In this document: positions 49,702-58,990 of the stretch, piece after piece
Layout of the letters: every line of letters begins with the position of its first letter
How positions within the stretch are numbered: the first letter of the stretch is position 1
Assembly (NCBI RefSeq): GCF_009928485.1
Contig: NZ_JAABNP010000004.1
Coordinates: 124,001-188,000, forward strand
DNA from: Clostridium sp. C2-6-12
GTDB lineage: Bacteria; Bacillota; Clostridia; Clostridiales; Clostridiaceae
DNA: 64,000 bases
Direction: 5' to 3'
Notes under the pieces: model-generated
What the model was told of the DNA's origin: nothing
Databases searched by the model: none
Seen by the model: only the letters and a program-made list of their open reading frames with translations
Translations under genes and position numbers: made by a program

Positions 49702-49737
49702 ACATGCATATAACCTAAAACTCTCTTATATACATGT
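49702..49737 (-). terminator. Probable terminator of the LacI-type gene
   Basis: ACATGCATATA and TATATACATGT pair over 10 of 11 bases. On the minus strand the stem is followed by TTTTTTACTTTT. Confidence 0.6.
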
Positions 49738-49826
49738 CTTTATATTTTTTATTTATATTAATTTATTCTTCTAGCTTTTAATAATAAATTTTATTTATTT
49801 TCAGGAATAGCCACGTTATTTCATCC

Positions 49827-50855
49827 TCAACTCTTAACTCTTAGCTGACTTACGCTTTCTCTCACCTTAAATTCAGTTGGAATTATAACTTTTTTATTGT
49901 ATTCTCTGCTTCCATTAATATTTTCAAGTAATAAATCCACAGCAGCACTTCCTAAGTATTCACTTGGTATCCTTATGGTTGTTAAGGATGGAACCATATA
50001 TTTAGCACTTGGCTGATCATTAAACCCAACAATACTAATATCTTCTGGAATAGATAAACCTGATTCTGAAATGGCCTTATATGCACCAACTGCCATAGTA
50101 TCATTTCCAATAAAAAGGGCTGTTGGTCTATCCTTTGTTTCTAAGGCCTTCATTGTAAGATTATATCCAGATTTAAAGGTAAACTTTTTTGTTTCATATA
50201 TATATTCTGGATTATATATGCCGTTTTTTTCCATAAACTCTTTATATTTTATATTTCTTCCATCAAATCTTGCATATTCCTCTTCATTTTTTTCACTTAT
50301 ATTTTCTAAATTACTTCCACCAATAAAACCTATTTTTCTATGACCAAGCTCATATAGGTAATTTAATATTTTTAAAGTTGCTTCACTTAAATCTACCATA
50401 ACAGAATCGAACATATTCTCATCTGGAGAAAAATCTACAAATACTATATTCTCATTATAACCATATAATTTTTTTATAGTTTTCGAAGAAAACTTTCCTA
50501 TTGCAATTATCCCACTTAAATCGGAAATCTCTTCTGTAATGCTTTCCTCTGTTAATCTTACTAAATTAAAATTATTCTCATTACATTTTTTTTCAGCTGC
50601 TAGTCTTATTGATAAATAATATGGATCTGCTAACTCCTCTTCATAGTTATACCAGTAAATAATCCCTATTTCTTTTCCTTTTTTTCCTTTAGATTTCTTT
50701 GTTTTCAACGATACGTACTCAAGTTCATCGGCAATTTTTAATATTTTTTCCCTTGTAACATCACTTACGTTCAATGTTTCATCAAAGTTTAAAACTCTAG
50801 AAACAGTTGCCATTGAAACTCCTGCTATTGAAGCTATTTCTTTTATGGTAGCCAA
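49827..50855 (-). CDS. LacI/GalR-family transcriptional regulator
   Basis: The 342-residue protein has a LacI helix-turn-helix at its start (TIKEIASIAGVSMATVSRVLN, residues 3-23, then the hinge) and a periplasmic-binding-protein-like sensor domain (about 60-335, with IGFIGGSN near 175 and ISIVGFNDQPSAKYMVPSLTTI near 280). The start codon is TTG, preceded by AGGAGG at 8 bases. It probably represses lacZ downstream and the GH2 gene upstream and regulates itself; TTTACTAAA-type sites occur at all three promoters. The inducer is unknown, but galactose-containing sugars are likely. Confidence 0.92.
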   Translation of the reverse strand: MATIKEIASIAGVSMATVSRVLNFDETLNVSDVTREKILKIADELEYVSLKTKKSKGKKGKEIGIIYWYNYEEELADPYYLSIRLAAEKKCNENNFNLVRLTEESITEEISDLSGIIAIGKFSSKTIKKLYGYNENIVFVDFSPDENMFDSVMVDLSEATLKILNYLYELGHRKIGFIGGSNLENISEKNEEEYARFDGRNIKYKEFMEKNGIYNPEYIYETKKFTFKSGYNLTMKALETKDRPTALFIGNDTMAVGAYKAISESGLSIPEDISIVGFNDQPSAKYMVPSLTTIRIPSEYLGSAAVDLLLENINGSREYNKKVIIPTEFKVRESVSQLRVKS

Positions 50856-51311
50856 ATAAAAGACCTCCTATCACCATAATAAAGTTTATTAAAATAATAA
50901 TATCTCTTTTTTAATTCTATATAAAACATTTTACTAAAATTGATCTTAATTTAAGTTTATATCATAAGTAAAATCAAGTCAATTTTTACTAAAAAACTTT
51001 TCTATTTTTAATCTTAGGAAACTTATCAAATTAAAATTATTTATTCTTAAAAAAGTCTCTATTTTACAAATCCAATCTCCAATTTGCATTGTGTTTTTCA
51101 ATTGAAGTTATATACTAAAACTATCTAATTTGATTGAAAATATATACTAAAATATATTTAAATCAGTAAAAATATTTATAGTAAAAATATAGTTATTATC
51201 AAAAATAAGTTAGATATTTTTAGTAAACTATCCATATATTTTTAATAATTATATTTACCAAATTATATATTTGTATGCAATTAAAATTTTACTTAAGGAG
51301 GCATTTAAATA
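50856..51311. promoter_or_regulatory. Divergent control region with several TTTACTAAA-type operators
   Basis: The 456-base region between the LacI-type gene and the GH2 gene carries perfect cores TTTACTAAA at 50930-50938 and 50985-50993 (flanking a leftward promoter TTGACT/TATAAA) and TTTAGTAAA at 51219-51227 before the GH2 gene. Looser copies TATACTAAA occur near 51111 and 51143, and TATAGTAAA near 51178. The repeats would allow looping by a dimer- or tetramer-forming LacI-type repressor. No RNA gene or coding frame is apparent. Confidence 0.7.
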
Positions 51312-53726
51312 ATGAACACAACATATATAAACCTAAATGAAGAATGGAAATTTCACTTAAATGATTGCCCTGAAGCTTTTGAAAAAGATTTTGATTCTTC
51401 TGATTGGGAAGGAGTTACTTTACCTCATGATTGGTCAATAAAACAACCATTTTCTAGAACTTATTCAAGTGGAACGGGTTATCTTTCTGGTGGAATTGGC
51501 TGGTATAGAAAATCCTTTAACTTACCTGAAGCTTTTAGAGGCAAAAAAATATGGATTATTTTTGATGGAATATATAAAAACAGTCAAGTTTGGTGTAATA
51601 GCTATTACAAAGGTAAGTGGCCTTACGGATATACAACCTTTCGTTATGATATTACAGATCAGGTATGCTTTGGTGAAGTTCCAAATGTAATAAGTATAAA
51701 AGTAGACCATCAAGATATTTCTGATTCTCGCTGGTTTACAGGTTCAGGTATTACAAGAAAAGTACAGATTCTAGTTGAAGACTTAATTCACCCTACACCT
51801 GATGGAATATTTTTCACTACACCTAAAGTAACTTCAACTGAAGCTCAAATATCAGTGAAAAATGAAATCTCAAATGATAGTAATTTAGATTCAATAGTAA
51901 CGGTTAAAAATATTCTTATAACTCCTGCTGGAATTGAAGCTGGATGTTTTTCTGATACACAAACACTTTTAGCAGGTGAAAGAAAAACTATTGTAACAGA
52001 AGGAGTCATTTATTCACCTTTATTGTGGTCTCCAGAAAATCCAAATCTTTATAAGTTAATAACAAAAATAAATGTAAAAGTAACAGATGAAAAAAACGAA
52101 ACATCTTCGGATAGTTCAGAATTATGGAATACAGTAAAAGAAGAAAAAGTAGGTATACGTAGTTTTTCTTTTGATGCAAATAAAGGATTTTTTCTAAATG
52201 GAATATCTACAATTTTTAAGGGAGTATGCGTACATCATGATGCTGGCTGTCTAGGTGCTGCTGTTTTACCTGAAATATGGCTTCGTCGTCTTATGAAATT
52301 AAAAGAAGCTGGCTGCAATGCCATAAGAATGAGCCATAATCCACATATGCCTGAACTATATGCTTTATGCGATGAAGTTGGTTTCTTAGTCATGGATGAA
52401 GCATTTGATGAATGGGAAGGTGCTAAAAATAAATGGTGGCAGGGGCATAATGTATATCCACCAAGACACCAAGGATACTTTGAAGCTTTTCCTGAATGGC
52501 ATGAAAGAGATTTAAAAGCTTTAATAAAAAGAGATCGTAATCATCCTAGTATTATAATGTGGAGTATAGGTAACGAAATTGACTATCCAAATGATCCTTA
52601 CTGTCATCCACTTTTTTCTACCATGACTGGAAATAATGATGCAAATAAGCCTGAAGCTGAAAGACAATTTAACTCAAGCAAGCCAAATGCAGAACGTTTA
52701 TCTGTTCTTGCAAAACAGCTTACTAAGCTTGTGAAAGAAGAGGACACTACTCGTCCTGTTACTGCCGCTGTAGCTTTTCCTGAATTGTCTACACAAATTG
52801 GATTTATAGATTCCTTAGATGTTGTTGGTTACAATTACAAGGAACATTTATATGCTCAAGATCATGATCGCTTCCCAGATAAACCTTTCCTTGGAAGTGA
52901 AAACAGTCATAGTTTAGAAGCCTGGAACTCAGTATTAGAAAATGAATATATTTCAGGACAATTTTTATGGACAGGTATTGATTATTTAGGTGAAGCCCAC
53001 GGCTGGCCTATACATGGTTCATATGCTGGATTTATGACTTTAGCCGGCTTTGAAAAAACTGCTTTTTATCGCAGACAAAGTTTATGGTCCTTAGAACCTA
53101 TGATAAAAATAGTAACTGCAAGATCAAGTGATGATAATGAAAATGAGTGGAAAGCCATGTATGAATCATGGAATTACACTCCTGGTGAATTAATCTTGGT
53201 CCGTTGCTATACAAACCTTGAAAGTGCTGAGTTATTTTGCAATAAAAAAAGCATAGGCATACAAAGCTTAGATAAAGAAACTGGCTATATTTCTTGGATT
53301 CTACCTTTTGAAGAAGGATTATTAGAGGTGATTTCAAACCATATATCTAATAATGAATCACATGAAATATCAGATAAAATAGAAACTACAACTTCTTCTT
53401 GTAACATACAGCTTTCATTATGGAAAAATAAAGCTTCTGATGTAGTTATGCACGAAAATGTATATCAAATTGAAGTTACTGTTACTGATACAAAAAATCG
53501 TCGTGTTGTAAATGATGCATCAATGCTCCATATAGAAATTGATGGAGATGGTGAATTATTAGGTTTAGAAAATGGTGATCTTTCTGATGTTACTGAATAT
53601 ACAGCTAATTATCGCAGAGCTTATGAAGGACGCTTAATTATATATGTCCGCAAAACTTCTAAGCAAAGTTCAATATCAATAAATGTTTATGGAAGCAATT
53701 TAAAATCAGCAAAGCTAACATTATAA
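51312..53726 (+). CDS. GH2 family beta-galactosidase-type enzyme (DUF4982 type)
   Basis: The 804-residue protein is shorter than LacZ and of another GH2 subgroup. It has a sugar-binding N domain (about 5-160: WEGVTLPHDWSI, GGIGWYRKSF), Ig-like domain (about 165-275), TIM barrel (FKGVCVHHDAGCLGAAV near 304, acid/base Glu in IIMWSIGNEIDYP near 420, nucleophile Glu in PFLGSENSHSLEAWNSV near 525), then a DUF4982-like domain and a C-terminal Ig-like domain. There is no signal peptide. The activity may be beta-galactosidase or beta-glucuronidase; the second would suit arabinogalactan ends. TTTAGTAAAC lies upstream. Confidence 0.9.
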   Translation: MNTTYINLNEEWKFHLNDCPEAFEKDFDSSDWEGVTLPHDWSIKQPFSRTYSSGTGYLSGGIGWYRKSFNLPEAFRGKKIWIIFDGIYKNSQVWCNSYYKGKWPYGYTTFRYDITDQVCFGEVPNVISIKVDHQDISDSRWFTGSGITRKVQILVEDLIHPTPDGIFFTTPKVTSTEAQISVKNEISNDSNLDSIVTVKNILITPAGIEAGCFSDTQTLLAGERKTIVTEGVIYSPLLWSPENPNLYKLITKINVKVTDEKNETSSDSSELWNTVKEEKVGIRSFSFDANKGFFLNGISTIFKGVCVHHDAGCLGAAVLPEIWLRRLMKLKEAGCNAIRMSHNPHMPELYALCDEVGFLVMDEAFDEWEGAKNKWWQGHNVYPPRHQGYFEAFPEWHERDLKALIKRDRNHPSIIMWSIGNEIDYPNDPYCHPLFSTMTGNNDANKPEAERQFNSSKPNAERLSVLAKQLTKLVKEEDTTRPVTAAVAFPELSTQIGFIDSLDVVGYNYKEHLYAQDHDRFPDKPFLGSENSHSLEAWNSVLENEYISGQFLWTGIDYLGEAHGWPIHGSYAGFMTLAGFEKTAFYRRQSLWSLEPMIKIVTARSSDDNENEWKAMYESWNYTPGELILVRCYTNLESAELFCNKKSIGIQSLDKETGYISWILPFEEGLLEVISNHISNNESHEISDKIETTTSSCNIQLSLWKNKASDVVMHENVYQIEVTVTDTKNRRVVNDASMLHIEIDGDGELLGLENGDLSDVTEYTANYRRAYEGRLIIYVRKTSKQSSISINVYGSNLKSAKLTL

Positions 53727-53730
53727 TAAA

Positions 53731-54645
53731 CTATTTTTTTAGTATTCCTCTTGCATAAATTGTAGGAGGAATACCTGTATGTTTTTTAAATACTTTACTA
53801 AAATAATATTCATCATTGAAACCTACACTTTCACCAATTTCACTAAGCTTTAAAGATGTAGTTGAAATTAATTCTTTAGCATGGTCAATTCTTACTGTAT
53901 TTAAATATGTAAAAATAGTTTTTTGAGTTAATTTCTTAAAAACCCTATTCATATAATCAAAATTGCATGAAAACTGCTCTTCAATTGTGCTACTGGTAAT
54001 TTTATCAGCATATTCTGTATTTAAATATTTTAATAATTCCTGAATTTTTTTATACGATTTGGGCACTCCTGAGGATAAATTTTCAATTTCAGAAAAAATG
54101 AAGCTCCTTGAAACCTCAATAAAGGCTTCTAATACCTTGCACGAGCAAATAATTTTATAATTTTCAATTTGATTTTTATTTTGTTCAACCGCTTCACTTA
54201 ACAAACAGATGGTTTTTATAAAACTATTATAGTTCACAAAACTATATTTCTTAGGAATTAACAATTTTTCTGTTTGATATATATCATTTGAAAATGAATT
54301 ACTTTGCAAATATTCATTTCGATTTTCTAAAAGCATTTGTATTAGTGAATCCTTTGACATATTTTCTGTTTTGTAAATTTCTGAATGTTGAAAATGAATA
54401 TAGAAATATTCACAATAAGCTGCTTTATAGCCTTCATGAACATAAGCTGGATCCAAAAGAAAAAAATCTCCTTCTTTCAAAACATATTTTTTTCCCTCCT
54501 CCATAATATACATGTTTCCTTTTCGTATAATATACAAAATATATTCATTGGCTTTTCGGCGTTTATGTATATAAGGGAGATCAATTGTAACAGAATTAAT
54601 TAACCTTATTTTAGGTAATATATTAGGATTTAAACTAAAAAACAC
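53731..54645 (-). CDS. AraC-family transcriptional regulator
   Basis: The protein of about 304 residues has an N-terminal cupin-like sensor (RRKANEYILYIIRKGNMYIMEEGKKYVLKEGDFFLLDP near 30-70) and a C-terminal AraC double helix-turn-helix (about 210-302: FDYMNRVFKKLTQKTIFTYLN and GFNDEYYFSKVFKKHTGIPP). The likely start is a GTG at 54645, 8 bases after GGAGG; a GTG at 54654 lies within the ribosome site and the ATG nearby is out of frame. It is divergent from the MATE gene, 47 bases away, and its stop is 4 bases from the GH2 stop. Confidence 0.87.
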   Translation of the reverse strand: MFFSLNPNILPKIRLINSVTIDLPYIHKRRKANEYILYIIRKGNMYIMEEGKKYVLKEGDFFLLDPAYVHEGYKAAYCEYFYIHFQHSEIYKTENMSKDSLIQMLLENRNEYLQSNSFSNDIYQTEKLLIPKKYSFVNYNSFIKTICLLSEAVEQNKNQIENYKIICSCKVLEAFIEVSRSFIFSEIENLSSGVPKSYKKIQELLKYLNTEYADKITSSTIEEQFSCNFDYMNRVFKKLTQKTIFTYLNTVRIDHAKELISTTSLKLSEIGESVGFNDEYYFSKVFKKHTGIPPTIYARGILKK

Positions 54646-54692
54646 ATAACACACCTCCTCTATTTTAATATAATTCTGAAAGGAACCTTGAA

Positions 54693-56060
54693 ATGAAATT
54701 TTTAATCATAGATAAAGAACTTAATAAGATAGAAACCTCAAATGGAGTAATTACTTTAACTTCAATTTTTATACCATTTTTTCTTGAACTTATTCTTATT
54801 AACATGATGGGAACTGTAAATACTCTGATGCTCGGACACTATTCAGACAATGCCGTAGCTGCTGTAGGGGCATCTTCACAACTTATGACTATGATTTTTA
54901 CATTTTATACTGTAATAAGTACAGGTGCTTCAATAGTAATCAGCCATAATCTAGGTGCAAATAACAAAAAATCAGCTAGTGATGCTGCCTTTACAGCTAT
55001 TATATTTAGTGGTGTTTTAAGTTTAATTATAGGCGTTACTTTATCCTTTTTTTCAAATTCAATATTATCTATAATGCAGATTAAAGATGCCTTACTTTTA
55101 GATGCTTCCACCTATTTTAAAATCTGCATAACTTTTTCCTTCATACAAGCAATTAATTCATCTTTATCTGGAATATTACGTAGTTATGGAAAACCAAAAA
55201 TCGCTGTTAGTGTATCTCTGTTTATGAACATTATAAATGCAATTTTAAATTACATTGTAGTATTCAGACCCTTTGAAACACCTCTTCAAGGAGTCAGCGG
55301 TATTGCAATTTCTTATATAATCAGCGAATTTTGTGCACTAATATTAATTTCAATATTATTTATAAATGCACGCTTAGATTTGCAGTTTAGTAAAAAATCT
55401 TTAGAAAGTCTTAAAATTATAAAAAATATTTTATATATTGGTGTACCAGGTGGTGTCAGTTCTATTTCATATTCACTCTCACAAGTAGTATCAACCTCTA
55501 TAATTGCTGTTTTGGGAGTTACTGCTATTTCATCAAAAATTTATTTATCAAATATTTTCTTTTATGTTTATGTTATAGGACTTTCTTTAGGTCTTGCCAC
55601 ATCACTAATGATTGGACGTCTAGTTGGTGCAGGCAATTATGAACACGCATATCGCTTAAACCGTCAAAATTTAAAAATTGCTATTTCTTTGAATATATTA
55701 ATTTCGCTTTTCATCATAGTTTTTGGAAATAAAATAATTTCACTTTTTACAAGTAATCTAGAAATTATTACAATCTCAAAAGTTATTATGATTATAGATT
55801 TATTTGTAGAGATTGGCAGAGGTTTTAATCATATAGAAGAAAACTCCTTGCGTGGTGCCGGAGATGTATTTTTCCAAATGATTATTTCTATTATTTCCTG
55901 TTGGTCAATGAGCATTCTTTTTTCATATATACTTGGAATAAAATTAGGTTTAGGATTAGCTGGGTGCTGGATTGCCTTTGCAATGGATGAACTCTTTAGA
56001 GGAGTCATTTACTTCTTCCGTTGGAAATCACGTAAATGGACACGAAAAGCCTTAGTATAA
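54693..56060 (+). CDS. MATE-family efflux transporter
   Basis: The 455-residue membrane protein has twelve predicted helices in two MatE domains (about 25-185 and 250-415). Typical motifs include LINMMGTVNTLMLGHYSDNAVAAVGASSQL in the first helix region and LGLATSLMIGRLVGAGNYEHAYR near 300. The second repeat contains DLFVEIGRGFNHIEENSLRGAGD. It exports cations, drugs or metabolites by ion antiport; the substrate is not predictable. It is divergent from an AraC regulator and may be controlled by it. The physiological tie to the glycan genes is uncertain. The ribosome site is AAAGGA. Confidence 0.92.
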   Translation: MKFLIIDKELNKIETSNGVITLTSIFIPFFLELILINMMGTVNTLMLGHYSDNAVAAVGASSQLMTMIFTFYTVISTGASIVISHNLGANNKKSASDAAFTAIIFSGVLSLIIGVTLSFFSNSILSIMQIKDALLLDASTYFKICITFSFIQAINSSLSGILRSYGKPKIAVSVSLFMNIINAILNYIVVFRPFETPLQGVSGIAISYIISEFCALILISILFINARLDLQFSKKSLESLKIIKNILYIGVPGGVSSISYSLSQVVSTSIIAVLGVTAISSKIYLSNIFFYVYVIGLSLGLATSLMIGRLVGAGNYEHAYRLNRQNLKIAISLNILISLFIIVFGNKIISLFTSNLEIITISKVIMIIDLFVEIGRGFNHIEENSLRGAGDVFFQMIISIISCWSMSILFSYILGIKLGLGLAGCWIAFAMDELFRGVIYFFRWKSRKWTRKALV

Positions 56061-56087
56061 AGGAACTGGATTCTAACTCCAGTTCCT
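56061..56087. terminator. Terminator of the MATE gene
   Basis: AGGAACTGGA and TCCAGTTCCT form a perfect 10-base stem with a TTCTAAC loop directly after the stop, followed by CTTTATACTTT. Confidence 0.85.
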
Positions 56088-56139
56088 CTTTATACTTTAA
56101 TACATTCTCTAATTTAAATTCATTAATAAAAAACTATAT

Positions 56140-58830
56140 TTATTTAGAAACTTTTATCCAAGAAATAAGAGGCTTATCCTTACCATTGATTGATTTTTGA
56201 ACTCTTACAGTTAATACTCCATCCTTTACTTCAGCATCATATTTATTAGGTGCTTTACCTTTTATTGTTGGACAGAGTCCCTTCTCTACTACATTTCCAT
56301 TAATTAATATATCTTCAAGTCTATCTTTATGCTCCCAAGGGTCATATAAGCCCATTGTCACTGAATATTTTCCATTTGGAATTTCAAATTTATATGTTAA
56401 ACCACCTTGTGCTGCACTTCCATCATATTGTCTTTCACAGCCATAGTTTGATCCAACTTCAGCTTCTTTATCTTGAGACCATGGCTTGCCTTCATCTGCA
56501 ATATATCCCCATTTAAAGCCTGTCAATAAATCTATACCATATTCTTGATCTTGAGTACTATTATTTGTTCCTAATATTTCATCATTTTCTAAGACATTAG
56601 GAGTTGAATCACCACAATTTACATAGTATAACAAGTTTGGATCTTTTGGTGAGATAGGTATTTCAGCTAATTCATTTGAATTCTTAGTTTCTTGTCCATT
56701 AACAACTGCACTTATTGATACATAATATTTTGTGCCATTATCTAAACCTTTAATTAAATAAGAGGTATCTGTTACATTATTAATTACTTTTGTGTATGTT
56801 CCAGGTTTTATTCCATATTTTATATTATAAGAGTTAGCACCTTCTACTCCATTATATTTAGCATAGATACTATTATATCCAGGAGTTAATTGAAGAAGTT
56901 GTGGTGATCTTGCTGCAACTATATTATTTGAACTGTTTTGTATTCCTACTGCTCTATCTGCTATAACAAAAGTTCCAGTTGAAGCATCATTTTTATTTCC
57001 TGTAACTCTAACCTTTACCACATGTTCTTTTGAATCTAGCAATGGGCTTGTATACATTATTGCATTATCTTTTCTAGCTGCTGAATATAAGTCAACATTA
57101 GTTTCTTCTCCACCATCAATTGATATTGCTGCTATTCCTGAATCAGGTGCAAAAGTTCCATAAAGCTTTATTCTATTACCATTAAATTTGACACTATAAT
57201 AACTGTCAGTAGTATTAGAATAATGAACATCATTACTATAAGCTCCATTTTGCCCATTATAATAATTCCAAGAATCACTATATTGGAATTGATTATCGCC
57301 TGTTCCATTAACATTATCATTTATAGTAGTTCCAATTTCTCCTGTGTATTTAGCATTTGAAATAACATAAGTCACCATAGATTTCGCTGGCAATTTATCT
57401 TTAAGTTCTCCATTTGCTAAAGTTACACCTTTTGATGATATATCTCTAAGACTTTCTTCTCCTGTCGTTCTATATGCTTTTATTGTAGCTGCTGTAGTAT
57501 CAAATTTTGATACATCAAATATTAATGGTTCCTCACTATCAGAAACATTTCTTGTTACAATTACAAGCTTTTGCGAAGCAGGATCAATTGCAGCTACTAC
57601 ATTTGAATTATTAGCATCAATTATTTTGTATCCTGGTCTTATAAACTTACTAAAATGAGCCATTGCATAATATTGTTTTGTAATATTATATTTTTCGACC
57701 TTATTTCCTGACCAATAAGCACTTATAAGTCCCCAATTTGAGTTATTATTTTTGTTCATTTCTTCATCATCAACAACTTGCCATATATCCCATCCTGGTA
57801 CCTTTAAATCTCTCAAATCTTTGAAGATAAAATCTGCAAGCTTAAGTCCATTATCCATATCATCAGAATCATGTTTTGCTCCACCACTTGTACATATTTC
57901 ATTCATATATAGCGGTTTTCCTAGCGATGCTGCTAAATCTCTTAGATTAGCTCTTGAACCATCACTATAAACATGAGTATTAAATTGACTAATTTTACTT
58001 ATAGTTTGAGAATCAGCCTTTTTTATAGCCTCAGCCGAGTAATCAATTCCTGTTTCGTCAAAGCCTGCAAGCTTAGTAGTAATACCATTATCATCAAATT
58101 TTTTGCCTAAAGCTTGGAAAATTCTATCTTTTTCAGCTGGAGCATCAAAATCACAACCTTCTTGATTTCCGCCCTTTTTCCAATAATGAGTACTTGGTTC
58201 ATTCATAGGATCAATTGTATCAAAAGTTATTCCCTCAGCATCTTTGAAATGCTTTACAACTTCTGTTAAGTATTTTGCAAAGTTATCATATTGATCTGCT
58301 TTAAGATTACTTTTACCATCTACATTTCCAGAAGATTGTCCACTTATAGTCATAAAATATGGTGGTGAATTAGAAAATGCTTCACTTTTAAATTCATTTT
58401 TGGCTATTCTCTTTTTTGCTTCATTTAAAACCCATCTCTGACCTGCATCTTTTGTCCAATCATAAGTTACACCATCTGAATTCAAATAAGATTCAATATC
58501 TGCTCCAGGTCTTAAATTTTTGTCAGCTGGACTTTTAGCTCCACCTATATTATATCTAACCATATTTAACCCAAGCCCTTTATCTTTATCAAAGGTTAAA
58601 TCCATAATCTCATTCTTTGCATCAGTTTTCCATTCCCCAACTAATTTTGCCCACCATGCAAGAGATGTTCCAAAGCCATCCATGGTTTGATATTGAAGCG
58701 AAGGATCAATTGTTGCTATATTAGCAGTGGCAGCATTAGCTTTAATATTGGATATTGAAGTAATTGGAACTATAGATGCAGTAAAAGCCATTAACAAAGA
58801 TAAAGACACTATTTTTTTCAAATTAAACAT
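56140..58830 (-). CDS. Secreted GH30-family galactanase-like glycosidase with C-terminal binding domains
   Basis: The 896-residue exported protein has a signal peptide (about 1-34, KANAATA). GH30 core features are TMDGFGTSLAWWAKLVGEW near 48, LNMVRYNIGGA near 88, acid/base Glu in DTIDPMNEPSTHYW near 210 and nucleophile Glu in KPLYMNEICTSGG near 310. A beta domain, a CBM-like jelly roll (about 500-620), a fibronectin-III-like segment (about 640-730) and a C-terminal malectin-like domain follow. The wording of the core, with an AWW motif, fits GH30_5-type endo-beta-1,6-galactanases more than glucosylceramidase or xylanase. The beta-1,6-galactan backbone branches of type II arabinogalactan are the likely target. 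Its neighbour is a GH43_24-like enzyme. Confidence 0.86.
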   Translation of the reverse strand: MFNLKKIVSLSLLMAFTASIVPITSISNIKANAATANIATIDPSLQYQTMDGFGTSLAWWAKLVGEWKTDAKNEIMDLTFDKDKGLGLNMVRYNIGGAKSPADKNLRPGADIESYLNSDGVTYDWTKDAGQRWVLNEAKKRIAKNEFKSEAFSNSPPYFMTISGQSSGNVDGKSNLKADQYDNFAKYLTEVVKHFKDAEGITFDTIDPMNEPSTHYWKKGGNQEGCDFDAPAEKDRIFQALGKKFDDNGITTKLAGFDETGIDYSAEAIKKADSQTISKISQFNTHVYSDGSRANLRDLAASLGKPLYMNEICTSGGAKHDSDDMDNGLKLADFIFKDLRDLKVPGWDIWQVVDDEEMNKNNNSNWGLISAYWSGNKVEKYNITKQYYAMAHFSKFIRPGYKIIDANNSNVVAAIDPASQKLVIVTRNVSDSEEPLIFDVSKFDTTAATIKAYRTTGEESLRDISSKGVTLANGELKDKLPAKSMVTYVISNAKYTGEIGTTINDNVNGTGDNQFQYSDSWNYYNGQNGAYSNDVHYSNTTDSYYSVKFNGNRIKLYGTFAPDSGIAAISIDGGEETNVDLYSAARKDNAIMYTSPLLDSKEHVVKVRVTGNKNDASTGTFVIADRAVGIQNSSNNIVAARSPQLLQLTPGYNSIYAKYNGVEGANSYNIKYGIKPGTYTKVINNVTDTSYLIKGLDNGTKYYVSISAVVNGQETKNSNELAEIPISPKDPNLLYYVNCGDSTPNVLENDEILGTNNSTQDQEYGIDLLTGFKWGYIADEGKPWSQDKEAEVGSNYGCERQYDGSAAQGGLTYKFEIPNGKYSVTMGLYDPWEHKDRLEDILINGNVVEKGLCPTIKGKAPNKYDAEVKDGVLTVRVQKSINGKDKPLISWIKVSK

Positions 58831-58927
58831 ACATTTCCTCCTTATTTAATTTAAATACTTTTTTATTTTTTTGAATTTATTAAAATATTTATCTTTATAT
58901 TAAACTTAACGAATTATAATTTTGATT

Positions 58928-58968
58928 TAATCCTTGATAGGAAAAATTTTATTTCATATCAAGGATTA
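58928..58968. terminator. Terminator of the GH43_24-like gene
   Basis: TAATCCTTGATA and TATCAAGGATTA form a perfect 12-base stem around a 17-base loop, just beyond the stop at 58991. T-rich sequence lies on both sides. Confidence 0.8.
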
Positions 58969-58990
58969 TTTTTTTCATACCTATAAATAC

